Source of the DNA: Puffinus mauretanicus
Lineage: Eukaryota > Chordata > Aves > Procellariiformes > Procellariidae
NCBI GenBank assembly: GCA_023333565.1
Contig: JAJKFH010000205.1
Span: forward strand, 558,001 to 622,000
Direction: 5' to 3'
Length of the DNA: 64,000 bases
Made by a program: the position numbers and the translations under genes. Every line of letters starts with the position of its first letter. The stretch's first letter is position 1. This document shows, piece after piece, positions 22,001 through 34,068 of this stretch. Below the pieces are notes generated by a model. It did not search any database and was not told the DNA's origin. It saw only the letters and a list, made by a program, of their open reading frames with translations.

Positions 22001-24330
22001 TACAAAAAAATCACTGCTTCATATTGTCTAAGATGACTGATGTCTCTTGAATTATCTTCTTGACTGTGCTTTTCATCTTAATTAAATAGGCTGGCTGGAC
22101 CACGCCAAGAGATAGTACAGGCCAGATTTTTATTATTCTGGCTAATAACATCTATTCCAACACAAGTGGTCCAGTGCAACCCTCTCACATAACCAAAAAG
22201 ACAGCCTGCTATGGGATCTGAGTGTATATTGACTGATCCAAGTGCTCTGAACCCCCTTTTCTTCTGTTCCTCACACCCAGCTTGCACAAGACAGCTAATT
22301 TTAGGTAGATTAGACAGATTTTAATTTCATTTGCTAAACAGTATAGACATTCTTTTGAAGTATTTGAGATGACAAAGACCAGAAAACATACATAAAAATA
22401 TTCAGATTAAAGCTCTATTCCTGCTCTAATTTGTGTGTGTTACTTAGGCAAAACAATAGAAAAATCCAGGGCTTACGCCAATAGCTGAGAAAGAACCAGA
22501 GCTCAAATCCAGGCAGTTCATCATCAGCTAATAAAGATCCGACCCCAAAATGAGTTCTGGGTTTGCTCGACTCAGCGGAGCGCCATGCAGAAAAGCCCCA
22601 GCTCTGCCTATGGGAAGCAGTATGGCCATTTTGCTGCAGCGTTTTGCCCAAGCTAGTTATTTCCACTGTAGATCATTCTTATTGTCTTCCATGCCCTTAG
22701 GGGAGCTCCCATCCCCTGTCCCAGCGACGTACCCTGGCAGAGCTGCTGGTGCGGCGTGCTCTGGCACAGCACTGCTGCAGCAGGCTGGCAAATCAGGTCC
22801 TTTTGATGCATCACTTCTCTCTTCGATAGAGGTGACTGTATTTTAAAGAGTTTTAAGGGACACAAAATTAAAACATGTGCCCACAAGCTGTTATATGCCT
22901 TTTTGCATATTTAATTTATTTTTCTCAGGAACACATATTTACTCTGCAACCGAACACAGAAATACCTCATTTTACCATCCTGCTTTAAAAACAATGCCCT
23001 ATCACTGTTCATTGTTCTCTCTGGAGACATTTCTAAGCCCATTTGCCCACATGGGCTTGTGTCAGTGGGAGACGCCACCGTGCAATCCCTCCTGCAGCAG
23101 GGTCCAGAGGCTGTGAACACTTTTTCTGCGTGAAATTAATTGAGCTCCAAGGGTCAGCAGGTTACGGGTAGGCTCATTATGACAAACGATTTCTGTCTGA
23201 GTAGGAAGACCTTTGGGGTCAGTTCAGGATTCTGCCTAAATTTTGTAATTACGCCTGCCTCAGGCCTTAAACAAACTAAGTGTCCCTTAACATGTGGAGG
23301 GAGGCAGCCTGGAGATTAAGGAACAAGCAGAAACAGCCTGGCTTAGTCTGGCAGGACAGATTTTTAGCTGAATCTTAGAAATAAAAACCCTGACAAGCTC
23401 AGCAGAGCCGGAGACAGGCTTAGAGTCTGACAGGGAAAGATCTGGAGTCTCGAGGAAACTCTTTATTCCTGCAACGATTACAAGAAGTCCAGCTGGGAAA
23501 AGCTCATCATAATTCCTACTCTGCCTGCGACGGAGACGCTTCTCTTTGCCAAACCCAAAAAGGATAATACGCTGCAAAATATGCAACTTGATTATACGTG
23601 AAGCTGTATTAGTAACTTCAGGGCTTAGCTTGTGACTCACAGCTCGGGCTGGATGGAGGAGTCATGTGCCAGAAAACCAGGCCAGGTTCTAACATCGAAC
23701 AAAGTGACTGACTTCAGTCCTCATGTGGTGCTTTTCTTTCGCAGGCAGCACTGGAGGGCTAGGGGTGGGTATGGCCCCTCGCCCTGGTCTCTGCTGGGGA
23801 GCCCGACTGCTGCTTCAGCCGGTGGCAAGGAGAGGGACAGGACTGTCCCTGGGCTGGACTCACCTCCCTTAACTTCACTGTCTACAGGTTATTTAAAGTT
23901 AGTCAAAGTTGTTCACCTATGCAAACTCAAGAGAGGAGGGGTGGACACTTCCAAAGTGTGATTCATCCTGTCCTGAAATAGATGGGAAGAATCCGCTTCA
24001 GACAATACTTCTCCAGAGCAAATCTAGACTTCCTAAACCTTGGAGAAGGATCTTTAAATGAGGTGAGATGGAGGCACCCAGGCTGGTACACCCCAAACCC
24101 TGGAGAGACAGAGCCCAAGCTGTCCAACCTTAGGCAACACTGGTGGGACTGCTAGGCATGCTCAAGTGCCCCAGCAACATCTCATACAAAAGAGCTGCTT
24201 TCCAGTTATTTTACATTATGCTGCTCCGCAAAACCTCTCTGTAGGCTATTCCTCAAGCCCAGAAGGGGTTGCAAGATGTTTCCTCGTGCTGCTGGACAGA
24301 TGGACACGTGTGGATGGAGAAACGAGAAAT
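22000..24330. other. non-coding stretch, no gene recognised
   Basis: Unique-looking DNA with short frames (117 codons at most, complement of 23287-23640), none recognisable. One probable palindromic fossil (23879-23952) is listed separately. No young repeat or RNA gene was seen. Confidence 0.7.
23879..23952. repeat. possible 'TGTCTACA...GTGGACACT' element fossil
   Basis: Starts TGTCTACAGGTTATTTAAAG and ends GTGGACACTT about 70 bases later, giving imperfect complementary ends (GTCTAC / GTGGAC). The internal TTAAAGTTAGTCAAAGTTG resembles the core of the element called at 20545-20692. Low-confidence relic. Confidence 0.35.
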
Positions 24331-24760
24331 ATGAGTAAAAATATTTTCCTGAAAGTCTCCATTAGACTGCAATACCTGATGGCTCATGGCCACATGAAAT
24401 ATCAATTCATTAGTCTAATTAAATTGTCTATGTATGCACATAACACATATTGCTACATTTTTAAATACCTGTGCAAGATATTTCATGAAGCGCACAGCAA
24501 ATATCTAATCTTGTTTAAAAACATTCACTTTGAAACAATTATTGGCTCTGAAAGCTGAGCTCAATTATTAAATCTGAATTTCTAGGATATTTGCCCATCA
24601 TATTCTTTCTCCTCACTGTAGATTTAAGTTAGATATTTGTATAATTCAAAGTTCGGGATGAAAAATAAATCGACATTCAGGTATTTCCTTCAATATTTGT
24701 TTGAAAATCAGGCTAGTCATTTCTCCCAAATCAGGCTCCCTATTATGATTTGCAGCATTT
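24330..24760. promoter_or_regulatory. AT-rich, homeobox-site-rich candidate enhancer
   Basis: Contains CATTAGTCTAATTAAATTG near 24408-24427, with TAATTA-type cores, and a second ATTCATTAGTC near 24764. ATGCAAAT-like and CATTTGCA-like segments and further ATTA clusters lie between them. There is no simple-repeat expansion despite the AT content. Such texture is typical of deeply conserved developmental enhancers in vertebrate gene deserts. A 130-codon open frame crosses it (24166-24558) but has no domain and low-complexity use. Conservation has not been tested. Confidence 0.35.
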
Positions 24761-25620
24761 CATTCATTAGTCTTTTCTTACAGTACATTTTCTTCTAATC
24801 CTGAAAAACCATAGGAGCATAGGATTGCTTGAATCTATTTTAATTATTCATGTAAATTAAAGAGACAGAATAAAAATTACATATTCAGAGAAAATGGTCT
24901 GTCTTTCTCATAACACTCTACTTATAAAAGCAGAATGTTTTTTATTTCATCATTTTTCACTGGTCTTTTATTATGTTTTATTGCACTCTGATCACCATGG
25001 ACACTTAAAATTATCTACAGACAAACAGATTCATGGTTGTTTTTTGAATACATCTGTAATTGTGTGTGTGTGTCTGTGTGAAATTTTTTTGCAATGATTA
25101 CATGATTACACTCTGATCTGAAATGGCAACACAATATAGGAAGAATTTTAAAATCACATTTAATGCAATTTTTATAAACTCAGATAATGTTAATGATAAA
25201 ATAAGATAAAAATGTTAAATTTATTTTAACAATGGAATTGTGAATATATGTCACAAAATTTTATTCTTAAAAAGTCTTATATTTGACTTTTATGAAGCTT
25301 CTAGGGTTTTTTTCTATTTTGAGATAATTTTGGATACTTCTTATATCTTAGAATTAACTTTTCAATCTCATTTTTGAAGCTGTCAGATAAAAAGTCAACT
25401 CTTGTACACACAGTGAAATGACAACTGTTAAGTAATACTGGCCAGAGTAACCTAAAGAAATGCTCTGCAAATATGCCTAGGACTTTTTCCTATGAATAAA
25501 GATGATCTCAGTTGGTTTTGGGTTTCTCAGAGAATGCAGTTAATAATGTGTGATGATACTATTTATAGTGTCTTCCCTGTGCAGATCCATACAATGATAT
25601 CCAAAAAGGCTGGCCTCATC
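24760..25620. other. AT-rich spacer
   Basis: Long AT-rich stretch with frequent TTTTAT, AATAAA and ATTTAA strings and short open frames only. It includes a TG-rich tract at 25061-25080. No gene, RNA or transposon was recognised. Confidence 0.7.
25061..25080. repeat. imperfect TG dinucleotide tract
   Basis: TG repeat of about ten units interrupted by one C (TGTGTGTGTGTGTCTGTGTG). Confidence 0.9.
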
Positions 25621-25870
25621 TTTGTTTTGGATTTCAAAAGCAATTCAGAAACTTAGGTTAGGTACGCGAGTCCAAGAGGAGGTGCTCAGGACAGGATTCA
25701 GCCTACTTTCCTCCAAGATAGACAATGAGGAGATGGAAAACATGAGGCACCAGACAGGAGGCAAGCACGTCCTCCAGTCCAGCCCAGAGACGGTGCTGCA
25801 TCTCCTTTTCTGAGCAGAGTCTCCCTGTGGTCTTTGGCAATTACCTGTGCCCAGATTTTTAGAACTGGGC

Positions 25871-25937
25871 ACATGCAATTGCATGTTTCATTTGTCCATT
25901 TGTCCATAATTACTGTAATTGTGACCACAGTTGTGGT
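25871..25937. promoter_or_regulatory. cluster of two palindromes and a short tandem repeat
   Basis: A 16-bp perfect palindrome ACATGCAATTGCATGT (25871-25886) contains two head-to-head ATGCAA half-sites. Two tandem CATTTGTC units (25889-25904) follow. Then comes ACCACAGTTGTGGT (25924-25937), two inverted copies of the RUNX consensus TGTGGT separated by two bases. The density of symmetric sites in 67 bases suggests a transcription-factor platform. Binding is inferred, not shown. Confidence 0.4.
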
Positions 25938-25944
25938 AATTGTA

Positions 25945-28425
25945 CATGCAAACAATCAATTAGACATCCAGACTGGTAGATGGCACTTCCTCTACTGGGC
26001 TCCAAACAGCATTTTCAGCTATACCTTGCTGGCTGAGTCCCTACAGTAAGATCTCCTTAGTCAATGCAGCATTGTGCAGTACACACCATCTTTCTCTGGC
26101 AGAGAATTAGACTATACAACCTCAACAGTCATTTCTCTTCAGTCCCCCAAAATAGTGTCTTTTGGAGACAGCAGTGCAGATAGCGATTGGCAAATACATC
26201 TGGTTTGTGACATGCCAACATTTGAAGCAAGAAAATAAACAAAAATTACCAATGAAGCTGTTAAGGCAGGAGACTCTATTAAGAACCCAGGGGGAAGTTG
26301 CTTCCTTGATTACATACAACAGGCACCACGTACTCAGCGTATCCAGCAATGGTAACGAAACTCCTCGGAGGACTGTGTCATCTGCTGGCCTGCAGCCAGA
26401 TCTGTCACACTGACAGTGCTCTTCTACCCTGAAAAATGTCTTGGTAAAAAGTAGCATCATTGAGTTTATGGTCTCTTAATGATCCAGTATCAGATGTGTT
26501 CTTACAAGTGAAAACAACGCAGGGACAGAGGTTTAGGTTTTGGTGTGGTTTCCCTCTGCCCTGACTGCTAATCCTGCGAGCTAGAAATGGGGATGGAAGC
26601 ATCCAGCAAAGCTCGCTCTTTCACATGGCATTGCTTTTGGTAAAGGATTTTATAGGCCAGATCACATCCTCGGGTTAGGTCCCTGCAGTCCTTAAACTTT
26701 TTGTTTCTCCTCTAGTTTCGTATTTATCAGAGGGATTTGAACAAGTCTACATGATGGGAGTTCGGCGCCCGGTGATGATGCTGCAGAGAGAGAGGCTGTG
26801 TGCCTGCCTTAGCCTTATCGCCTCAACGGGGTGAGCAAGAGATAAAACCAGTAAGTATTAATTTTTAGTCATGAAAATGGAATAGAATAAACTTCTACTG
26901 AATTCTGTAGGATGATTTAAAAACCTCATATGATGGCACACTTAAATTCTATATATAGGCTATTAGATTAATAATAGCACCCTCTTGATCCAGAACTTTC
27001 CCCAAACCCAAAGTCAATACATAGAAGAGCTCTCATTGACTTCCCCTAGCTTGGGATCATTTCTTTTTCTCTTAGCTGAGGAGTTTTCCAGAGGGGGGAA
27101 AAGGAACAGTAGGAAATAATTGTATCTTGAGGGACAGGGAAGTTGAAACCTTGATCTCATGTGATTTGTTCCAGTGACAGACGTTGAACAGAGCTGGGCA
27201 GAAGTTTGCTTTATTTTTGTCAGTGCCGATTTTTATTAGAAAATTCTATTTCAATTAATAAGGGCTTTTTGGAGGAGAGGAGAGGAAAGAATGAAAGTCC
27301 ACTCTGAAAAACAAGAAAATAATGTGGTATTTTTCAGAGCACAGTGACTTTACTTTTTCATGTCATTCAAACTTGTGTTTCAAAATGGACTTTATGTGAA
27401 ATAGTAAAAGATAGAAAGGCCAAAAAACCTCACCGAAATCAACTCAAATGTACCAAACCAGAACATTTTAACTAACCCTGAAGTTTTCTTTGTGAAATGC
27501 AATTTTGCAAAATTACAAAAAAAATAACCTAAGTCTTTCAGAAACTATTGAGGTAAATATGGAAAAACACATTTTTACATGTTAATTGTTGATTGTGCAA
27601 TTTTCTGTTCATTCTGCACATTACTTCAAGATGCATTTTACTATCTTCCATTATGTCATGTTTTAAGATACCCTTTGGAATATGGACCATCTTTTACTAT
27701 GTTTTAAGCAGCTATACTGAAAAGTGAGTTATTGCCCCATAGTACTGAAAATTACTCTAATGAAAAAAGTCAAATAATATTGTCAGAAAAGAAGGAACGA
27801 GAGCTAAAATGGTAGACAAAAAATAAAAATAAGGTTCTAGAGGAAGATCAAGTAAAACCTTAAAATTAGTATAATAGCACAATAAGCAGTGATGTCAGCG
27901 CGCTCTCTTGCTACAGTTAAGAGCCTCTTGGGAAAAGTGACATGAAAAGAAGCAGAGATTAATTACACAACCCTAAACTCAGTGGGATGGGAAGCACCTT
28001 TCTGCTCTCTGCTCAGTACAAGGGACAAAGAGCTTCTAGGCAGTGATGGAAAGGGAGAAGCTACTGCTGGAACCCCAAACCCCCAGAGAAATGCACAAAT
28101 TGAGGAAATCTGCAGTCCCAGCTCCTAGAAGCCCTCTCCTTAGCACCGGTGTCTCCTTTAGCAGTCACCTTTGCCTTGTCCCACCGACCGCTCTTGCTGT
28201 ACGCCCTGTTTTAAGGAGTCAGACAAAGGAAGGGTGGTTAAAAAAATCTCCCGTATTGGCTTTCAATCACTTGCTATCAGAGAAAAACAAAAGCAGAACT
28301 TGATCTTTTGTTGTTGTTTTGGTTTTTTTTTCCTTCTTTTGAGAAAGGGATTCCTCATCTTTACCGCTCCTTTATATTCTAACTGCCCCAGCTGGAAACC
28401 TTCTAGGCCTTTTTAAAACAGGATT
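25945..28425. other. non-coding stretch, no gene recognised
   Basis: Mostly AT-rich unique DNA. One palindromic fossil (26985-27060) is listed separately. A small CpG-bearing patch near 26760-26835 includes GGCGCCCGGTGATGATG. Open frames do not exceed 112 codons (complement of 26122-26460) and none is recognisable. Confidence 0.7.
26985..27060. repeat. palindromic element fossil with ATTGACTT core
   Basis: Outer TGATCC (from 26986) pairs with GGGATCA (27053-27059). Inner AAGTCAAT (27011-27018) pairs perfectly with ATTGACTT (27035-27042). The centre holds the AGAGCTCT palindrome (about 27025-27032). The nested symmetry, together with the CATTGACTTC core, fits an old palindromic sauropsid repeat. 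Confidence 0.55.
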
Positions 28426-28429
28426 AAAA

Positions 28430-29150
28430 ACACAGTTTTCTGCATTAGCACAGCTCAAAAGGATAACCTCAGCTCTTTTCTCTGCCAGCCAGCTTTTTAA
28501 TCCTGAATCACATGTCACTTCAAATTATGAATATGATTTTCATGTCCCCCTCGGGCCTAAATTTCACCCAAGTAAATCCTCTCATTCAGCAGCCGGAGAA
28601 ACGTGTCAAAAGCAGTGATCTTCAAGCACCGAGAGTGCTCTGGGAGAGATCAAACTGTCCCAGCCTGAACTCTCCAAGTGCCAGGCATCTTTTCCCCTCC
28701 TGCTTATTGTTGTTGACACCCTGCATCCCCCCTTCCTTTCCCCCTGGTCTGAAAGCCTGGGATGGCGAGAGAGAGAAAAGATAAGTCTCTTCTTAATTCT
28801 AAATATTTCTGGGATTGATCCTTTCTGCACTTGTGGGGGCAGAGGGAGAACAAAGACGCACGCATGAACTGGTTCTGGGTAATGAGAAATTAAACCACCT
28901 GATAAAGCACTGCTTCCTTTCATGTCCCAGTACAGCTCTCGACTGATATGATCAGCAGTCAGACGAGTGAACTGGTTAAACGGCCCTGATTTCTGACAGC
29001 CAGGTCCGTGTGCTGGTGTCATGCTCCATCTGAAGAAGGAAGCCCTTCCTCGCCTGGGTTTCTCTGCGCTGTGCAGATCCCCCTCTCCCAAGTGTCTTGC
29101 AAACATGAGCTGACTTAGAACATCCTTTTCGGAGAAAATGCACATTTCCA
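28430..29150. promoter_or_regulatory. candidate conserved block spanning the longest open frame
   Basis: A ~700-base stretch with little low-complexity sequence. It includes CTTCAAATTATGAATATGA and CCTCGGGCCTAAATTTCACC segments that look enhancer-like. It also carries the longest open frame in the window, 179 codons on the complement of 28606-29145. The predicted protein is rich in Ser, Arg and Pro and shows no domain. An open frame this long is expected about once by chance in 64 kb. I read it as non-coding, possibly regulatory. Confidence 0.3.
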
Positions 29151-29377
29151 GCCCCGGTCTACAAATAAACAGATCGGGATTGTCTCTTGTGCAAATTACT
29201 TAAAACCTGAGGATCAAGCCTAGAATCAGAACTCTAGAAATGTCCACATTGGGTTTTGGAGGTACTTGACTTTAGATGAAATGTCTCCTCAAGAAGAAGA
29301 GACGTTCCCAGATCAGAAGAGGAAGTCTTGTCTCCAGTCTCTTTAGGGAGACTAGAAAGCTCAAAGGACCATGCTGA

Positions 29378-29788
<411 letters not shown>

Positions 29789-31713
29789 TAGTGAAGACAG
29801 GTCTGGTTTGAGGTCACCTCCTTTGAACATGCTTTTCCATGGATTCTCTAGATTTTGTCAGACAAGGTGTTTTGGTATGGTTTCGGATTTGAATTTTCTT
29901 AGCAGGTGTCCTTCCTCGTAGTGGAAGAGGGTAAAGATAGACCCAAGACTTCATGGAAGGTAGAGAGCACTCGAAACCACAGTGTGCTGCATCACATGGC
30001 TGCATGGCTGCAATGGTATGGCCATTTCTCATTTGAAAACCAATAAGACTAATGTTTTCCTCCTGCAGAAGAGCAAACACAACTGTGGAAAGAGACTAAG
30101 AGGGCATGTTTATCGCTCGCTTACCTTCCCACGGTGAAGAAGCCACAGGAGTTATTACAGAAACCTCACCTTTCAAAACATTCCCATGGCCATGAGAGTG
30201 CTACTGAACAAATGTATATCCTGGGAGGATTTCTCATTTGCTGGAAGATCAACTCTGATCCAGCCATTGCCTGTTGCTTTGTGAAGTTTCAGCAGTAAAA
30301 CAGAAACATAGTGGTTTGCCAAGAGAGGTGGGCAGGAAACAGTTTTTCCAATCCACAAGCAATTCTCAGTTTAGAGTTTTCCCATCCTAATACTCAGTGA
30401 AAGGTAGAAACCTGAAACGTAAAAGGATTCAGATCATATCAATCAAATAATTTTTCTGAACTTCGCTTTTTTTTAAAATATTTTGGTGCATAAATTTTGA
30501 ATATTTTCTTTAATTTCAAAATGTTTACTTTTTTAATATAAACCACAGTAAATTTGAAAGCAAAAATATTCCTCTTTAATTCACTTCTCCCCCAAAGACA
30601 TTCAGATCACCACCTGTGATTTCCATCAACTGGCATTTTTCAATTTAAAATAATTGCCAGAAAATCCCAATCAGTATTCAAGGCCATGTTAATGACTGCC
30701 TTACTGCAGCCTACAGGTGGCAATAGTTTAGTGACTGCTGAGCTGCATATACACAGTTTATAATCCCTTAAGTAGTGCTTTGAGGCTTCCAGTAGCTAAT
30801 ATATGTCCACCACCATAGCAAGGAATAAAATGAATATTGCTTCCTTTATCCCTTTATGTTTAGTATTACAAAAGCTTGTAGAACTGAATTTCCAGGGTGG
30901 TGATTTTTTTCCCCTTCCACCGTTGGATGACAAATTTGTTTATCTTTGCTCTTGGCACCAAACTTTGTGAACATTTCTAAAAGAAACAATGAAAACTCAC
31001 TCATGGTCTGCTAAATCAATACTCCCAGCGTCTCGTTCTCCATTGCCAATGCACCTTGTATAACCATTCACTGCTCTGCCTGAGTGGCGGTTCGCATCCA
31101 TTTTGCACTGGTGGAAATGACTAAACCAGCTGCAGAGCAATGGAGAATCAAAGCTCTGTCTCCTCCCTTAGATGCTAATCTGAACATCAGCTCTAAGAAA
31201 TACACGGCTGAGGACGAGCCTTCATCCTAAGCCGGTGATAAGCAGAAAGGATCAAAGTGAACAAGATAAAATGACAGGTGTAGCCTCTCCACACAACAGG
31301 AATAAATCACAATATTTCTGTAGAGTTGCTTCCTTAAACACAGAGCGCAGAGACAGACTGGAGAAGATGTGACTGCAGATGGTACGTGTAAGAGGATGTA
31401 GACTCAAATTTGACAGTCACTTAACAAACGAAACCCCGGCTGTGTGATCTCCCTTCAGGTCTACTTGCTGCTGCAAAATAGTTTTCTGTGGGTAAAAATA
31501 CCGAGTTTTCCAAAGCCTGATTTATGATTATTCTCTGCTAAAGTCTTAAAAACACAAAAATTATTACAGCTATTTGTATCTCATCCTGGCATCGCTGTTC
31601 TCCATTGCAGTAAGTGGAACTATCTTTTCTTAAAATGCTGGATTGAATCCATATTCTATTTATTACATCTGAGAACTGCTCATATCTATTTTATAGCCTG
31701 TTGCTTACGAACT

Positions 31714-31733
31714 GGGCGGGGGAGTGGGGGGGG
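31714..31733 (+). other. potential G-quadruplex
   Basis: GGGCGGGGGAGTGGGGGGGG provides four runs of at least three G with loops of 1, 3 and 1-2 bases (the last run of eight G can split). It satisfies the usual G3+N1-7 pattern on the + strand. Confidence 0.6.
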
Positions 31734-32658
31734 ATAAAAAGTGCACAATCTGAAAAAGTGCAGAAGTGTCGTCATCATCCTTCTTTTCTTTTTCCCCAAA
31801 AAATAGTGGTTCCCAAAGGCATCTGCTTTTTAGACCTTTACAGCAAAGCAGAGCACAAGAGCAAAAATGGAAATCTCTGACGGGTGGGTGTTTGGTTTCT
31901 CCCCTAGGCCATAAAGGCCCCTGGCTCCAAAAGGCATGAGATGCAGACCTGAGGGGGTTGAGGATGTCCCTTGTTCTGCCCCCATGTGCTTTTACTGCTC
32001 TGCATTCATTTATTCTCCTTGTAATTAAAGTTCAGGGAGAAGGAATGAACAGTCTGGTCCTGGGAGTGGGAAGCAACTCATGAAGACGTGAAGGAGGCAG
32101 CATGTATCCGACAACGTTTCCATACGCTTTAATTCTAACGTAGTCCTGCCTGTCCCCGTATGAAGGCTTTGTGCATGTACTTTACACGTGGCTTGCACCA
32201 GCCTATTTCCATCCACATCCTAAAGCAGCTCTGACGTTGTGCTTTGTCCTTCACCCAAAAGTCCCTGACAGTGTGAGCCCTGGTTTCCCAAGTAGCTACA
32301 AAATATTTGTCTGAATTGGAAAAGATGGGTTTCCAGATTTTTAAAAATTTGAGAAACCAGTTTCCAGTTTAGTGTTTGTCAGTGACTCTTTATTCTGTGG
32401 ACCTCAAAACCTTTCTGAAGAAGCAAACCAAACCCCCTAATGAGTTAGGTGGCTGATCCTGGATGCTGGCAGTGCCAGAGGGAGAGGACAAATAGCTGGC
32501 CTGGCAGGCTGTGACAGGCAACTGGAAGGCACATAGAAACCAGCTCGATGGGAGTGAGTGGTTTTGGTATTTGTCCATCTTTCACCCTCTGATGGACCAC
32601 AGCTAAACTGCGCAGCATCTGCTGCGCACCGCTGTTGACAACATTTTATCCTGTGACT

Positions 32659-32703
32659 CACGCGGTGGCACTGGCGCACACCCTTTCACACGCGGTGTGT
32701 GCC
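32659..32703. promoter_or_regulatory. repeated CACGCGGTG motif with palindromic flank
   Basis: CACGCGGTG occurs at 32659-32667 and again at 32689-32697, exactly 30 bases apart (about three helical turns). The second copy lies in CACACGCGGTGTG (32687-32699), a dyad with 5-base arms resembling paired T-box half sites (TCACAC / GTGTGA). GCGCACACC just upstream pairs with GGTGTGTGC with one mismatch. CpG-containing repeats like this are unusual in the CpG-poor surroundings. Confidence 0.4.
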
Positions 32704-33500
32704 AGAGGTTTCTAGGCCACATCCTCCTCCAAAGAATGAGAGGGAAAAGTGTTAGGTGCACAGAAACCATGCCTCCTTACGCGACTGAGTTTACCAGGAG
32801 AGGTGAGCAGAGCCCTTTTGCTGTGGTGCAGCACACGGTGCAGTCACAGCCTGTCCCACCTTTCTGACCACAGCTGTGTCCACCCATGTTTTCCCCTCTC
32901 ATGGGCACCAGGTTGTCGGGAATGCACTCTTCAGTAGAAAGCAAAAGAAAGCATAAAGGGAATTCAACCACTCACAGCCTTTTGGCACTAAAATCAACTT
33001 ATTGATCAGTACTAGCATCTCTCCGGGTAGAGAATAGCTCTGACAGAGCTGAGCTGCTCCTCAGCACTCCCCGTCGGAAGGTACTTTGTCCTGCTGTCAA
33101 ACACTCGCCACCAGCCAGGTGCTGCTGGGGAAGGGAGTGGGTGCTGGGGGATTTACATTTAACTCTTTACATCTCACCAAGGTGCCTCAGTTATGAGTGT
33201 TGTGGCTCCCGGCAAAGCGGAGGGAGGGAGATTGGCTCTCACCGGGACGATTCGGGGGCAGATGCTCTGAGTCACACTCATTTCCCATCACTAGATCCCA
33301 GCTCAGCTGCCTTGGTGGCATGGCAGAGATGCCTCCTCGCCTTGGCTTTTAGGATGCAGTTAAAAAGACTGACATATCATTGCCTTTACACAGCCAGAGC
33401 ACCCTATTAGGGTTGTCTAGAGTTCTGTTTCTGTCATATAAAAGCCATAGCAGTGAGTGAATTAGTAAATGTTGAGGTTTGGTACCTGTTGTTGAATACA

Positions 33501-33600
33501 GAGGCTGAGATTTTTAGAATACATCTAAAAAGGGTTTGGTCCCTAGTTCCCTTCAACAGCCATGAAACGTAGGTGTAGCTCTTAAAGATGTCTTAAAAAA
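33501..33600. repeat. possible fossil of a palindromic 'GGCACCTAA...TTTGAAAATC' element
   Basis: GAGGCTGAGATTTTTAGAAT followed by ATCTAAAAAGGGTTTGGT and CCCTAGTTCCCTTCAACAG resembles elements reading 'GATTTTCAAAGG...TAGGTGCCTAACTCCCATTGA' that are common in turtle and crocodile DNA. It is heavily diverged and the second arm is unclear. Confidence 0.35.
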
Positions 33601-33999
33601 CCCCACATTGAAAGCTGTTAAATCTGCAAGATTACTCAACTTTCTGTGGAAACAGGGTCCTCCAGTGGCAGCTCCCCCAGGCCAGCACTCTCCTCTTCCT
33701 CACTTTGGGATACCAACCTCAGCAACATGTCAAAATGAGGATCTCCCAGTAAGCCATTTCTCTGTAACAGGCCACATCCCAGCGCCCATGCTCGGCCAGG
33801 GAAAGATGGGCTCCTGAGTAGAGTGGAAGTCCCTGCGCAGGCACGTTTGGATGTTACCAGCCCTCCTGGAACAGACATAATGAATGAGGAGAGTGATGGG
33901 GCTATGACAGCTACTTCGTGATCGTGCTTCACAGGTTGTGCTGTTTCTGATTATGGTAATCATTAACATCAACTTCCACAGCAGGTAGGAAGCCAGGAT

Positions 34000-34068
34000 T
34001 ATTCACAGTATAATTCCACTTTGGAGTTGAATTATACTGTGAATACATAATTATACTGTGAGTACATA
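34000..34068. repeat. 17-bp perfect hairpin overlapping a 19-bp tandem duplication
   Basis: TATTCACAGTATAATTC (34000-34016) and GAATTATACTGTGAATA (34029-34045) are exact reverse complements around a 12-base loop. The loop itself can extend the stem through TCCA/TGGA. The right arm is the start of a tandem pair: ATTATACTGTGAATACATA (34031-34049) is repeated as ATTATACTGTGAGTACATA (34050-34068) with one mismatch. The structure could be a small inverted-repeat element or template-switch product. Confidence 0.85.

Noticed and set aside
24166..24558. 130-codon open frame as a gene
   Set aside because: Overlaps AT-rich, homeobox-site-rich DNA and encodes no known domain.
28606..29145. 179-codon open frame on the complement as a protein-coding gene
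   Set aside because: No domain, no splice or promoter context, and a frame this long is expected about once by chance in 64 kb at this base composition.
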